Source: Pseudobutyrivibrio sp. MD2005
GTDB taxonomy: Bacteria > Bacillota > Clostridia > Lachnospirales > Lachnospiraceae
Direction: 5' to 3'
NCBI RefSeq assembly: GCF_000621865.1
Contig: NZ_KK211358.1
Location: 279,047-318,389, forward strand
Length of the DNA: 39,343 nucleotides
The notes under the pieces were generated by a model, which made no database searches, was not told the origin of the DNA, and was given only the letters and a program-made list of their open reading frames with translations. Numbering within the stretch: the first letter of the stretch is position 1; each line of letters opens with the position of its first letter. Positions 1-8,729 of the stretch are shown here, piece after piece. The translations under genes were made by a program, and so were the position numbers.

Positions 1-269
1 TATAGTCACCTCTGCCTTTTGTGACTATATCTACTCGCTTTCCAGCTTTTCATATAGTCGCACCTCTCCTCTTGTGACTATATGATTGCCACTTCATGCT
101 CTTCATATAGTCTCCTCTGCCTTTTGTGACTATATCTTTTCACTTTCTAGCTTTTCATATAGTCGCACCTCTCCTCTTAAGACTATATGATTTCCGTCTT
201 AATACCTTTATATAGTCATCGTCTAAGAATGCGACTATAGATTTGCAAGTATCCCGCTTATATATAGTC
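1..269. repeat. Inverted-word array A (ATATAGTC / GACTATAT), period 52.5 bp
   Basis: ATATAGTC starts at 52, 105, 157, 210 and 262 (the first copy is clipped at base 1). Its reverse complement GACTATAT starts at 23, 76, 128, 181 and 233 (last copy GACTATAG). Outer spacing is always 29 bp and inner spacing alternates 23/24, so units alternate in an A-B-A-B pattern. Loops of units 1 and 3 end in GCCTTTTGT; loops of units 2 and 4 read GCACCTCTCCTCTT. The array starts before the window. 52.5 bp equals five turns of B-DNA, which would put every word on one face of the helix. No coding capacity is apparent and the period is not a multiple of three. Function unknown. Confidence 0.9.
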
Positions 270-483
270 AACACATTATTGGCAACAGCATTAGATGAGT
301 AGCATTAACTCTCTAAAGCCCCATCTATTATATTGTCATACTCTAATAATGAAATAATGCCCCTTGCACCTAGGGCATGAGCCTGCGAACCAGGCTCAAA
401 TGAATTGTAAAAATTATTCGTGTGTTATATTAACATGTTCCGCTTGTTTTGTCCACAAAAATATAACGGCTAGCCAATGGCAT
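270..483. other. Intergenic region with tandem hairpins
   Basis: No gene is seen here. Two adjacent hairpins lie at about 358-403: ATGCCC pairs with GGGCAT, and GAGCCTG pairs with CAGGCTC across a 5-nt loop. A weaker A/T stem follows. The hairpins do not fold as a tRNA and no known riboswitch was recognised. They could be part of a small RNA or the remains of a mobile element. Confidence 0.4.
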
Positions 484-520
484 AAAAAAAGACACACATT
501 TTGCCCAAGCAAAATATGTG
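484..520 (-). terminator. Intrinsic terminator of the glycosyltransferase gene
   Basis: On the minus strand a 12-bp stem with one mismatch (arms 493-504 and 509-520, loop of four) is followed directly by seven T residues (plus-strand A run 484-490). It lies about 30 bp past the glycosyltransferase stop codon. Confidence 0.85.
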
Positions 521-528
521 CCATTTAC

Positions 529-562
529 GGATTCAACTAGCCTCTGATGGCTAGTTGAATCC
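529..562. other. Perfect 14-bp hairpin straddling the glycosyltransferase stop codon
   Basis: Arms 529-542 (GGATTCAACTAGCC) and 549-562 are perfectly complementary with a 6-nt loop. The stop codon (551-553) and the last three sense codons lie inside one arm. There is no T run, so it is probably an mRNA 3'-end structure ahead of the terminator at 484-520 rather than the terminator itself. The same word occurs again at the gene's promoter (1625-1636). Confidence 0.75.
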
Positions 563-1567
563 TACTACCTTCTGAGCAATCTTGTAAGCTGTGATGGAGA
601 TTGCGCGTCCACTGCGGCCTGGAAGGTTGGTGGTTGCACACATGAATCCATAACGAAGCTTTCTATATAAATAGTAGTCATGCTCTTTAATATAGTTCCA
701 AAGATCACGGCGCTTTTGCTGATGCTCTGTTGTGCCGCTCTTCATTAGAAGTACTGTAGAGATAACAGTAATCATCTCAAGATAGTTGAACATGTACTTC
801 TTTACATGATCATTTTTAATATTCTTGTAGTCATATGCTTCTAGCATAAGCTTGTTAACTTTAATCTGCTGGTCGATGCGGCCAATCATAACCTTTTCAT
901 TAACAGACTGATCTTCTCTTCCTATATAATAATGATAGAAGTCTACATCTAAGTAGTAGATATTCTTAACATAAGGAAGTGGATAGAATACATAAAGGTT
1001 ATCCACATAGAATGTATGCTTAGGAAGCTCCAAGCCACAATCTCTAAGAAGCTTAGTACGATAGATAACTGAATGCATCAGTATGTACTGGCCCTTTCTA
1101 AAGTGCTTTGTATCATCCCATCCAAAATATTGATTAACAGGAAGGTTTGAATAAGACATAACCTTTTTGTGGTGTGCCCCTTCCTTATCATATACAAAGT
1201 TTGAAATAAGCATGTCCAGCTGCTTGCTGTGTTCTACTGAATTACGAAGAACATTTAAAATCTTGTCGTAAGCCTCTTCATCTACCCAGTCGTCAGAATC
1301 GACAACCTTGAAGAATAGGCCTGTGGCATTTTTAAGGCCTGTGTTGACAGCCTGGCCATGTCCACCGTTTTCCTGATGAACTGCCTTTATAATAGAAGGA
1401 TGCTCTGCTGCAAGTCTATCTGCTATTTCCGCTGTGTTATCCTTAACAGATCCGTCGTCAACAATGATGATTTCAACATCCTCGCCGCCGTGTAACAATG
1501 TCTCTACGCAATGTTCCATATAATCTGCAGAATTGTAACATGGTACTGCAAATGATAATAGTTTCAT
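551..1567 (-). CDS. Family 2 (GT-A) glycosyltransferase
   Basis: A 338-residue cytoplasmic or membrane-associated glycosyltransferase that would move a sugar from a nucleotide-sugar donor to a surface glycan. The N-terminal GT-A fold begins SFAVPCYNSADYM, then IIIVDDGS, NGGHGQAVNTGL and the metal-binding VDSDDWVD near residue 95, which is the expected family order. No clear membrane segment is present. The start at 1567 is preferred over an ATG three codons upstream because AGGAG lies 9 nt before it and abuts the upstream ATG. It has its own promoter (1602-1630) and is divergent from the HD-GYP gene. The acceptor sugar and polymer cannot be read from the sequence. Confidence 0.88.
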   Translation of the reverse strand: MKLLSFAVPCYNSADYMEHCVETLLHGGEDVEIIIVDDGSVKDNTAEIADRLAAEHPSIIKAVHQENGGHGQAVNTGLKNATGLFFKVVDSDDWVDEEAYDKILNVLRNSVEHSKQLDMLISNFVYDKEGAHHKKVMSYSNLPVNQYFGWDDTKHFRKGQYILMHSVIYRTKLLRDCGLELPKHTFYVDNLYVFYPLPYVKNIYYLDVDFYHYYIGREDQSVNEKVMIGRIDQQIKVNKLMLEAYDYKNIKNDHVKKYMFNYLEMITVISTVLLMKSGTTEHQQKRRDLWNYIKEHDYYLYRKLRYGFMCATTNLPGRSGRAISITAYKIAQKVVGFN

Positions 1568-1601
1568 ATTTAACATCTCCTCACCTAAATTCGCTTTAAT
1601 G

Positions 1602-1630
1602 ATTTTAACAAATCACTCTTCTTTGTTCAA
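1602..1630 (-). promoter_or_regulatory. Sigma-A-type promoter of the glycosyltransferase
   Basis: On the minus strand TTGAAC (1625-1630), a 17-bp spacer and TAAAAT (1602-1607). The -35 box is the tail of the word GGCTAGTTGAAC (1625-1636), which is repeated in the hairpin at the end of the same gene. Confidence 0.65.
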
Positions 1631-1704
1631 CTAGCCACAGATTATTCACGTAAATGTTATAACATATCTCTACAGGAAAATTTTTATTAGAATAGGTAAC
1701 CACT

Positions 1705-2787
1705 ATGACTAAAGAAATTGATGGATATGTTTGGGATTTACCCCTAGGCTGTGTAACTGAAACTGATATATTCACCGATAAAGATGTACTATTATGCCCT
1801 CGCATGACAATAATAGACTCAGCCCAGATGGAGCTTCTTTCCCATTACAAGGGAAAGATTCACGCGGTCGTTTCTTACACAGCAACAGAAGAAGAAACCA
1901 ATCAAGGCGATATAGAGCCTGATGAAGATGCTTCCATTGGTTTCGAAGATTCTTTCAAGCACTATGCTGCTGAAACCCTAGAAGCAATTTTTACCAATAT
2001 AAGCGATGTAAAAAGCTTGACTGCTGGAGCCAGGGAGATTGGCGAACAGGTATATTCTGTCATTGACGCTTCCAAAGAGCTCTTCATCAACTTGGCAAAG
2101 CTTAAGGTAAGTGATGAGTACACCTACAAGCATTCTGTTGATGTTGGAACTATGGCTGCCGTACTTGCAAGAAAAATAGGCGAAAACAGTAAATTCATCC
2201 ACGACATTACAATAGCAGGCCTTTTGCACGATGTTGGTAAGGAAAAGATTCCTAGCGCCATCATAAATAAGCCAGCTAGACTCTCTCCCGAAGAATTTGA
2301 AATCATAAAAACTCATCCAGTCCATGGCTATAATATACTGATTAATTCTGCCGATGTCTCAGAAGATATGCGCCAAGGTATTTTAAACCATCATGAGAAC
2401 TATGATGGCACCGGCTATCCGCGTGGCTTGTCCGCTGATAAGATTGGAAAGATGGGCCAGATACTTGCTATAGTAGATGTTTATGACGCTTTAGTTACAA
2501 AGCGTTCATATAAGACAGCAAAGACTCCTGCCCAGGCCATTGAAATAATGTTTACTATGAGCAATAAGTTTAACTTGGACTATTTCAAGTCTTTCCTTTC
2601 TGTTATAAACGCCTATCCGAATGGCTCACATGTGTTGCTTAGTGACGGTGAAAAGGCAATCGTCCTTAGACAAAACAGCGCTTACCCGCTAAGGCCTATT
2701 ATAAAAATTGAATCCACTGGACAAGTCGTTAACCTAGCTTCTGATGCTGGCTATCTATCAACTGTTATTGTTAGTTCTAGTGAATAA
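1705..2787 (+). CDS. HD-GYP domain protein, probable cyclic-di-GMP phosphodiesterase
   Basis: A 360-residue soluble protein. The C-terminal half is a complete HD-GYP domain: HSVDVG near 143, the HD pair in LLHDVGKEKIP (H175, D176), THPVHG near 203, HHENYDGTGYP at 229-239 (the HHExxDGxGYP signature), then DVYDALVTKRSYK. All metal ligands and the GYP loop are present, so it should be active in hydrolysing c-di-GMP. The first ~100 residues are a poorly conserved sensor region, typical of this family in Clostridia. No receiver domain or membrane segment is seen. It is monocistronic and ends at a bidirectional terminator shared with thiN. It may link to motility or surface polysaccharide control, which is inference. 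Confidence 0.9.
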   Translation: MTKEIDGYVWDLPLGCVTETDIFTDKDVLLCPRMTIIDSAQMELLSHYKGKIHAVVSYTATEEETNQGDIEPDEDASIGFEDSFKHYAAETLEAIFTNISDVKSLTAGAREIGEQVYSVIDASKELFINLAKLKVSDEYTYKHSVDVGTMAAVLARKIGENSKFIHDITIAGLLHDVGKEKIPSAIINKPARLSPEEFEIIKTHPVHGYNILINSADVSEDMRQGILNHHENYDGTGYPRGLSADKIGKMGQILAIVDVYDALVTKRSYKTAKTPAQAIEIMFTMSNKFNLDYFKSFLSVINAYPNGSHVLLSDGEKAIVLRQNSAYPLRPIIKIESTGQVVNLASDAGYLSTVIVSSSE

Positions 2788-2793
2788 AAAACA

Positions 2794-2823
2794 AGAGAGT
2801 TTTGCATTGCAAAACTCTCTTTT
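2794..2823. terminator. Bidirectional terminator between the HD-GYP gene and thiN
   Basis: A 12-13 bp stem (AGAGAGTTTTGCA at 2794-2806 with 2808-2820) has almost no loop. It is flanked by an A run on the left and a T run on the right, and overlaps the thiN stop codon. It can serve both convergent genes. Confidence 0.85.
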
Positions 2824-3466
2824 ATTCTCCACATTCGCACACAAGCAGATACCCACATTCTAAAGAAATAGTTGCGTTAGTATCCACAATTTCATTGCTA
2901 ACTGTTAATGTATTAAAGCCTTCCAGCTTCGCATTTTTAAGAGGATATTTAAAACCTTCCATGGTGACAACAGCCGATCCGTAATACGGAAATACGGATA
3001 CGTATTTACCATATTGCTCGTCCTTTTTTATAACAAGCTTCATGCCTGCGCCAATCATCTGAAGACGATTAGTCTCATCCACCAGGTACACCTTTCTGCC
3101 CTCTTTTAGGCCCATACCAAGCAATGCTATATTGCCCAGGCTGTGGTCTACTCTTCCACCTAAGGCTCCTAGTATTGTGATGTCTCCCTCAGTGTTGTCA
3201 AATGCATATCTCAGAGCAGCCTCTATATCAGTGTCATCTTTGATTGGATTTAGCTTTATTATTTTGCCACTGCAGGCCGGTTCAGGTTCCCCCTGGCTTG
3301 CCGAATCAAAATCACCAATAATCACATCCGGCTTTGCCCCAGCTGCAATCACATGCTCATATCCTTTATCGCAGGCAATGATAAAGCGTGCCTCTGAGCT
3401 TTCAGAAATTACATTCTTCAAAAACTCTATATCCTTTATCATCGCCCCAACAATAAATGTTATCAT
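2822..3466 (-). CDS. thiN: Thiamine pyrophosphokinase
   Basis: This 214-residue enzyme transfers pyrophosphate from ATP to thiamine to make thiamine diphosphate. Family landmarks are present: ACDKGYEHVIAAGAKPD, then IGDFDSAS, KDDTDIEAALRYA, and the GALGGRVDHSLGN block, all typical of the TPK fold. Length is normal. Its ATG overlaps the rpe stop codon (ATGA), so the two genes are translationally coupled. It is the last gene of the priA-to-thiN run, which is the usual position in Firmicutes (rsgA-rpe-thiN). Confidence 0.93.
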   Translation of the reverse strand: MITFIVGAMIKDIEFLKNVISESSEARFIIACDKGYEHVIAAGAKPDVIIGDFDSASQGEPEPACSGKIIKLNPIKDDTDIEAALRYAFDNTEGDITILGALGGRVDHSLGNIALLGMGLKEGRKVYLVDETNRLQMIGAGMKLVIKKDEQYGKYVSVFPYYGSAVVTMEGFKYPLKNAKLEGFNTLTVSNEIVDTNATISLECGYLLVCECGE

Positions 3467-4116
3467 TTCATTTTCTCCAGAAGTGCCTCGGTATTTGCCT
3501 TAACATCTCCTTCAAACACTGCAGAACCTGCAACTATGATATTAGCTCCTGCTTCCAAAGCCGAATCAATAGTATCCTTATTTATTCCGCCATCAACCTC
3601 AATATCAATATCAAGCTGCTTCGCATTTACGAAGTTTCTAAGTTCACGTACTTTATCTAAAGTGTAAGGAATAAGCTTTTGTCCACCAAAGCCAGGGTTA
3701 ACAGTCATAATAAGAACCATATCAACCTTATCAAGCACATGGATGATATTTGCAATAGGTGTAGCTGGATTAATTGCAACACCCGCCTTCACTCCACAGC
3801 TCTTGATTTGATCGATTGTAGCATCTAAATGAGTGCAAGCCTCAGCATGAACAGTGATAATATCAGCCCCTGCTTCAGCAAACTTTTCAATATATCTTTC
3901 TGGATTAACAATCATCAAATGAACATCTAATACTCTGTTAGTGTATTTACGCATGCTCTTGAGAACTGGAAATCCAAAGCTGATACTTGGTACATACATT
4001 CCGTCCATCACATCAAAATGTACATACTTGGCTCCTGCCTTATCGATTAACTCTAACTGCTCCTTAATAATGCCAAAATCAGCAGAAAGAACTGATGGTG
4101 CCAAACATTTTTCCAT
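3463..4116 (-). CDS. rpe: Ribulose-phosphate 3-epimerase
   Basis: A 217-residue TIM-barrel enzyme interconverting ribulose 5-phosphate and xylulose 5-phosphate in the pentose phosphate pathway. It carries PSVLSADF at the N-terminus, HFDVMDGMYVPSISFG, HLMI, HAEA, MTVNPGFGGQ and EVDGGIN, which supply the metal-binding His/Asp residues and the phosphate loop. Full length. It lies 5 bp after rsgA and overlaps thiN by 4 bp, so it is part of one transcription unit. Confidence 0.96.
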   Translation of the reverse strand: MEKCLAPSVLSADFGIIKEQLELIDKAGAKYVHFDVMDGMYVPSISFGFPVLKSMRKYTNRVLDVHLMIVNPERYIEKFAEAGADIITVHAEACTHLDATIDQIKSCGVKAGVAINPATPIANIIHVLDKVDMVLIMTVNPGFGGQKLIPYTLDKVRELRNFVNAKQLDIDIEVDGGINKDTIDSALEAGANIIVAGSAVFEGDVKANTEALLEKMK

Positions 4117-4121
4117 AAGAT

Positions 4122-5009
4122 TTACCTATATTTATTATTCCTTTCATTTAACATTTCGCCATAAATCTGCAAGTAGTTCTCGTATCGACTTGCTGCTATT
4201 TCTCCCGCCTCAACTGCGTCTTTAACGCCGCATTTCGGCTCTTTATCGTGGGCACAGCCTGTAAACTTACAATTAAGTGCCGGCTCCACAAATTCAGGGA
4301 ACAAAGTATATAAATCAGTGAGTTCCACCTTTGGTACAAACAAAGAAGAAAATCCTGGTGTATCCATAATAAATGTATCACCGCCCAGGTGTAATAGCTC
4401 TGAGTGTCTTGTGGTATGTTTGCCTCGCCCAATCTTTTCAGAAACCTCGCCAGTCTCCATATGCTGATCTTCTGTAAGAAGATTTACAATTGAACTTTTA
4501 CCAACACCAGATGGGCCTGCCACGGTGGTTGTTTTTCCCCGTAAAATTGATTTGAGTTCTTCTAGACCTAAATTGTTTTTGGCAGAACAAAAAATCACTC
4601 GATATCCTGCCGCTTCATAGGTGCGTCGCATTTGCTCTTCAAATCCTTCATCTGCCAAATCATCCTTATTAAAGCAAATGGTGATTGGCAACTCCTGCTC
4701 TTCCATCATACAAAGGAATCTATCCAAAAGATTAAGATTTGGTTCAGGATTCTTAGTAGCAAAAATGAGCAATGCCTGATCCACATTAGCCACCGCAGGC
4801 CTGATCAATTCAGACTTGCGTGGCAGTAGCTTTACTACATTGCCCGTTTTATTATCTTCGGAGATGATGTCTATCTCCACATCATCCCCGACCAATGGTT
4901 TAACTTTTTCTTTTCTAAATACGCCCTTCGCCTTACATTCATAAATGCCTTTGTCATCAACGTAGACATAATAGAATCCGGCGATGCCTTTAACTATCTT
5001 TCCTGTCAT
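4122..5009 (-). CDS. rsgA: Ribosome small-subunit-dependent GTPase A
   Basis: A 295-residue circularly permuted GTPase that helps mature the 30S subunit. It has an N-terminal OB fold (residues 1-70). The G motifs then come in permuted order: FNKDD (G4), CSAKNN (G5), GPSGVGKSSIVNLL (P-loop), RGKHTTRH (switch I region) and DTPGFSSL (G3). The C-terminal zinc site is CKFTGCAHDKEPKCGV. Everything is intact. It sits between prkC (3 bp gap) and rpe, a conserved arrangement. Confidence 0.96.
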   Translation of the reverse strand: MTGKIVKGIAGFYYVYVDDKGIYECKAKGVFRKEKVKPLVGDDVEIDIISEDNKTGNVVKLLPRKSELIRPAVANVDQALLIFATKNPEPNLNLLDRFLCMMEEQELPITICFNKDDLADEGFEEQMRRTYEAAGYRVIFCSAKNNLGLEELKSILRGKTTTVAGPSGVGKSSIVNLLTEDQHMETGEVSEKIGRGKHTTRHSELLHLGGDTFIMDTPGFSSLFVPKVELTDLYTLFPEFVEPALNCKFTGCAHDKEPKCGVKDAVEAGEIAASRYENYLQIYGEMLNERNNKYR

Positions 5010-5012
5010 AGA

Positions 5013-6926
5013 TTAATTTGCTGTTCCTGCAATTGTCTGTGTCTGAGCCTGCTCTGCGATAGGTGTAGCGCCATCCTCAGCTAATGGTGTAAGAGTAATT
5101 GTAAGTGTATCCTTTGAAACATCAGAGATGTTTATTGCTCCATTAGCTGGAATTGTACCTGATTTATTAAGCTCAGCAATTGCATATGTACATGCACCAG
5201 GGAATGGATTTGTTACAGTGTAGCTGTATGTAGCTTGCTTTGCCCCCTTGCTGATAACAAGACTGATTGTTGAATTTGTCTTAACAACCTCGCCTGCTGC
5301 AATCGACTGGCTGATTACCTGACCTGAAGGGACTGTATCAGAGTAATCCTGAGTGGTGCTTGTTACAACGATTTTTGCCTTATCAAGTACTGTTGTAGCC
5401 TCAGCCTGTGTCAATCCTACAACTGTAGGAACTGTGACTGTATCACCATCTGTTTCAGCAGCATCTGTCTCTGTTGTGTCCTTATTTGTAGTAGAGCTGC
5501 TGTCAGAACCAGATGAGCTAGAGCTTGATGATGAGCTTGAACTACTTGAATCATCTGATGAGCTTGAGCTGTCTGATGACTCCTCTTCGCCTGCAACTGT
5601 AAGTCTAAGTGTATCGTTTAATGAGAATTCATCACCCTCTTTTGTAGACTGTGACATTACAACGCCATCTTCGTAATCATCGCTATCTTCGTAAGAAACC
5701 ATAATATCGTCTTCTTCAAGACCAAGCTCTGTAAGCTGTTCCTTAGCAGAATCAAGCTCTGTTCCAACCACATTAATCATGGTAACTTTCTTTGCACTAA
5801 AATTAAATAATCCGAACATATTGCCAAGAATAGCAACAACAATGATTACAATTAAGATACCTGCTGCAATTCCTGCAATAGTAATGATTCTATCCATACG
5901 AGAATCATCTTCTTCATCCTCGTCATCGTCATAGTATTCATCGTCGTAATAGTCGTCATCATACTCTTCTTCGTCTTCGTATTCATCGTCGAAGATAAGA
6001 GCCTGGGCAGCTTTCTTTGTGATAGAAGCCTCATCCTCCTGAGCTACCTTTGAAATAACCTGAGTCTTTCCAAGATCAGATTCAACTATTGTAACGAAAT
6101 CTTCATTAGGGCTAACAAGCGCTCTCTTTAAATCCATGAGCATATCAGAGATAGTAGCATATCTTCTATCTGTTGATTTCATTGTTGCCTTAAGGATAAT
6201 CTTTTCAAGTGAAATAGGAAGATCTGGAGCGTAAGCGCTAGGTGCAACCATTTCCTCCTGCAAATGCTGAATGGCAATTGCTACAGTGTTATCTCCATCG
6301 AAAGGCACACGGCCTGTAACCATTTCGTACATTACGATACCAAGTGAATAGATATCACTCTTGCCATCAACGAAACCGTTTCTAGCCTGCTCTGGTGAAG
6401 AATAATGAACAGAACCCATTACATCAGCATGGATTGTGTTTGAGCTGGCAGCTCTGGCAATACCAAAATCAGTAACCTTAACCTTTCCCTCTGTGGAAAT
6501 AATGATATTCTGTGGCTTAATATCACGGTGGATTATGCCCTTTTGGTGAGCAGCCTCAATACCACGACCAACCTGAATTGCAATAGAGATAGCTTCCTTG
6601 AAATTAAGCTGCCCCTTCTTTTCGATATAAGTTTTAAGAGTGATTCCCTCAACATATTCCATAACGATGTAGTACATTCCGTTTTCAGAACCTACATCAT
6701 AGATATTAACGATATTTGGATGTTCCAAACCTGCTGCTGACTGTGCCTCTGTTCTGAACTTTGCTACGAATGTGGCATCCTCAGAAAACTCTGGCTTAAG
6801 AATCTTGATGGCAACTTCACGGCCTAAAATGTGATCCTTTGCTCTGTAAACATCAGACATTCCGCCTGAACCAACTTTATCAATAACCTCGTATCTATCC
6901 GCTATAAAAACGCCTTGTGTAATCAT
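5013..6926 (-). CDS. prkC: PASTA-domain serine/threonine protein kinase
   Basis: A 637-residue membrane kinase that senses muropeptides or lipid II and phosphorylates cell-wall and translation factors. The kinase domain spans about 10-270 with G-loop VGSGGMSDVY, Lys41, HRD at 133-135 and DFG at 153-155, all intact. A strongly acidic Asp/Glu/Tyr-rich juxtamembrane stretch (about 313-342) precedes one membrane helix (347-370). Outside are two PASTA repeats (about 382-448 and 497-562) separated by a ~35-residue Ser-rich linker, then a C-terminal tail of unknown fold. Two PASTA repeats is fewer than the three or more in many Firmicutes. It is paired with the phosphatase prpC immediately upstream. 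Confidence 0.95.
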   Translation of the reverse strand: MITQGVFIADRYEVIDKVGSGGMSDVYRAKDHILGREVAIKILKPEFSEDATFVAKFRTEAQSAAGLEHPNIVNIYDVGSENGMYYIVMEYVEGITLKTYIEKKGQLNFKEAISIAIQVGRGIEAAHQKGIIHRDIKPQNIIISTEGKVKVTDFGIARAASSNTIHADVMGSVHYSSPEQARNGFVDGKSDIYSLGIVMYEMVTGRVPFDGDNTVAIAIQHLQEEMVAPSAYAPDLPISLEKIILKATMKSTDRRYATISDMLMDLKRALVSPNEDFVTIVESDLGKTQVISKVAQEDEASITKKAAQALIFDDEYEDEEEYDDDYYDDEYYDDDEDEEDDSRMDRIITIAGIAAGILIVIIVVAILGNMFGLFNFSAKKVTMINVVGTELDSAKEQLTELGLEEDDIMVSYEDSDDYEDGVVMSQSTKEGDEFSLNDTLRLTVAGEEESSDSSSSSDDSSSSSSSSSSSSSGSDSSSTTNKDTTETDAAETDGDTVTVPTVVGLTQAEATTVLDKAKIVVTSTTQDYSDTVPSGQVISQSIAAGEVVKTNSTISLVISKGAKQATYSYTVTNPFPGACTYAIAELNKSGTIPANGAINISDVSKDTLTITLTPLAEDGATPIAEQAQTQTIAGTAN

Positions 6927-6936
6927 GTATTCTCCT

Positions 6937-7665
6937 TTATTCTAAACTTTCGATTATAATCACTGAAACATTATCTTTACCGCCGTGAGCATTTGCCAGA
7001 CTCACAAGCTTGTTAGCCCTATTGGCAATAGTATCCTGGCTAACTAAAACATCGAATATCTCATTATCATCTAACATATTTGTAAGACCATCAGAACAAA
7101 TTAAGATATGCTCATCACCATTAATCGAAACGTCAAAATAATCCGCAACAATGGTGTCCTCTGCGCCAATGGCTCTGGTAATCATATTTTTACGCTTGTC
7201 GTATTTAGCATCTAAAGCATCTAACTCGCCATTACGAACAAGCTCTGCTACTACAGAGTGGTCCTTTGTAACCTGCTTGATTTTTGTAGAAGTAGCTACG
7301 TAAAGCCTGCTGTCACCCACGTTTGCAACATAGAGGTGCCCTGCAAACACAGTAGCAAGCACTAAAGTGGTACCCATGCCAGCCTTAGTTGGATCTGTCT
7401 TCGCTTCTAAGTGTATTCTATTGTTGGCAATTTGGATTGCTCTTTCGAAAATTCGTACTGTCTCAAGTTCGGTGGAATTCTTAATCTCATCAACAAGAAT
7501 CTCGACGCATTTTGCAGATGCATAATCACCTGCCAGCTCTCCGCCCATGCCGTCTGCGACTATGTACAAATTTGGCAATTTACCAATTTGGGTGTCTGAA
7601 GAAAATACAGAGTCTTGATTAACTCTCCTCTTCACTCCCACATCAGTCTTTTCATAGCTTATCAT
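6937..7665 (-). CDS. prpC: PP2C-family Ser/Thr protein phosphatase
   Basis: This 242-residue metal-dependent phosphatase reverses PrkC phosphorylation. Motifs run in order: KRRVNQDS, VADGMGGELAG (metal Asp and Gly-Gly), GMGTTLV, NVGDSRLY, TKDHS, CSDGLTNML and GGKDNVSVI, giving the full set of metal-binding aspartates. No membrane segment. The start codon overlaps the rlmN stop (TAATG) and prkC follows after 10 bp, the usual stp-stk pair. Confidence 0.95.
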   Translation of the reverse strand: MISYEKTDVGVKRRVNQDSVFSSDTQIGKLPNLYIVADGMGGELAGDYASAKCVEILVDEIKNSTELETVRIFERAIQIANNRIHLEAKTDPTKAGMGTTLVLATVFAGHLYVANVGDSRLYVATSTKIKQVTKDHSVVAELVRNGELDALDAKYDKRKNMITRAIGAEDTIVADYFDVSINGDEHILICSDGLTNMLDDNEIFDVLVSQDTIANRANKLVSLANAHGGKDNVSVIIIESLE

Positions 7666-8729
7666 TAATTAGTCCCTTTCGAAGCGTCTATGTGTCGCTT
7701 TCTCAATTGTCCACAGGCCCCGTCTATGTCGCGACCCATTTCCCTTCTAATAGTAGCATTATTCACGTATTTTTCAATCTTTTTTTGGAATGCGAAGGCT
7801 CTATCCTGGCTTGGACTTACAAAGTCTCGCTCCTTGATTGGATTGACCGGAATAAGATTTACATGACAATTTAGCTTGCCAATCAACTGTCCTAATTCCT
7901 CGGCATCCACATCCCTATCATTTACACCTCCAACAAGAGAGTATTCAAAAGTGATTCGACGTCCTGTCTTGTTAAAATAGTATTCACAGGCATCAATCAA
8001 TTCGTGAATGTCATATTTATTAGCTATTGGCATAAGTTCAGCTCGCTTCTGTTGATTTGGAGCATGGAGAGATATTGCAAGCGTAATTGTCAAATCCTCC
8101 TCTGCCAATTGTCTGATACGTGGAACTATACCACATGTACTAACAGTAATATTTCTCTGGGAAATATTTAATCCATTTTCATCTGATAAAAGCCTTACGA
8201 ACTTAACTATATTATCATAGTTGTCCATTGGCTCTCCTGTGCCCATTACAACCACATTTGAAACACGCTCGCCTGTATCTTTTTGAATGGCATAAATCTG
8301 TCCAAGCATCTCTGATGGAGTAAGATTTCTCACCCATCCATCTAATGTAGATGCACAGAATCTGCATCCCATTTTGCAGCCTACCTGGGAACTGATACAC
8401 ACAGAATTGCCATGCTTGTAGCTCATCCAAACGCTTTCAACCATCTCACCATCGAATAACTCAAAAAGATATTTTCTTGTGCCATCGATTTTAGATACCT
8501 GCAAATTGATTTGTTGAAGTGGATGATAGTTACAAGTATCGCTAAGCTTTTGCTTAAGTGACTTAGGAAGATTTTTCATCTCTTCATAATCTGCTGCAAG
8601 ATGCTTATGAATCCATTCGTACAACTGCTTTGCGCGAAACTTTGGCTCTCCTAAATCATTAGTGACAAAATCTGTCAGCTCTATTAAGTTAAGTGATCTA
8701 ACATCAATTAATTCTTTTTCATTACACAT
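7665..8729 (-). CDS. rlmN: 23S rRNA A2503 / tRNA A37 C2-methyltransferase (radical SAM)
   Basis: A 354-residue enzyme that methylates C2 of adenosine in 23S rRNA (and in some tRNAs) by radical SAM chemistry. The [4Fe-4S] motif CxxxCxxC is at Cys118, Cys122 and Cys125. GTGEPMDNYDN and TVSTCG follow, and the C-terminal DGACGQL supplies the second catalytic Cys (Cys339). Length is typical. It overlaps the end of rsmB by 22 bp, so the two are translationally coupled. Confidence 0.95.
   Translation of the reverse strand: MCNEKELIDVRSLNLIELTDFVTNDLGEPKFRAKQLYEWIHKHLAADYEEMKNLPKSLKQKLSDTCNYHPLQQINLQVSKIDGTRKYLFELFDGEMVESVWMSYKHGNSVCISSQVGCKMGCRFCASTLDGWVRNLTPSEMLGQIYAIQKDTGERVSNVVVMGTGEPMDNYDNIVKFVRLLSDENGLNISQRNITVSTCGIVPRIRQLAEEDLTITLAISLHAPNQQKRAELMPIANKYDIHELIDACEYYFNKTGRRITFEYSLVGGVNDRDVDAEELGQLIGKLNCHVNLIPVNPIKERDFVSPSQDRAFAFQKKIEKYVNNATIRREMGRDIDGACGQLRKRHIDASKGTN

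Noticed and set aside
358-403. tRNA or T-box-like structure in the tandem hairpins
   Set aside because: No acceptor stem, anticodon arm or specifier pattern could be built; the GGTTCGC loop is a chance likeness.
5353-5676. Plus-strand frame of 107 codons opposite prkC
   Set aside because: It is the shadow of the Ser/Asp-rich linker and PASTA region; low-complexity codons leave long open antisense frames.
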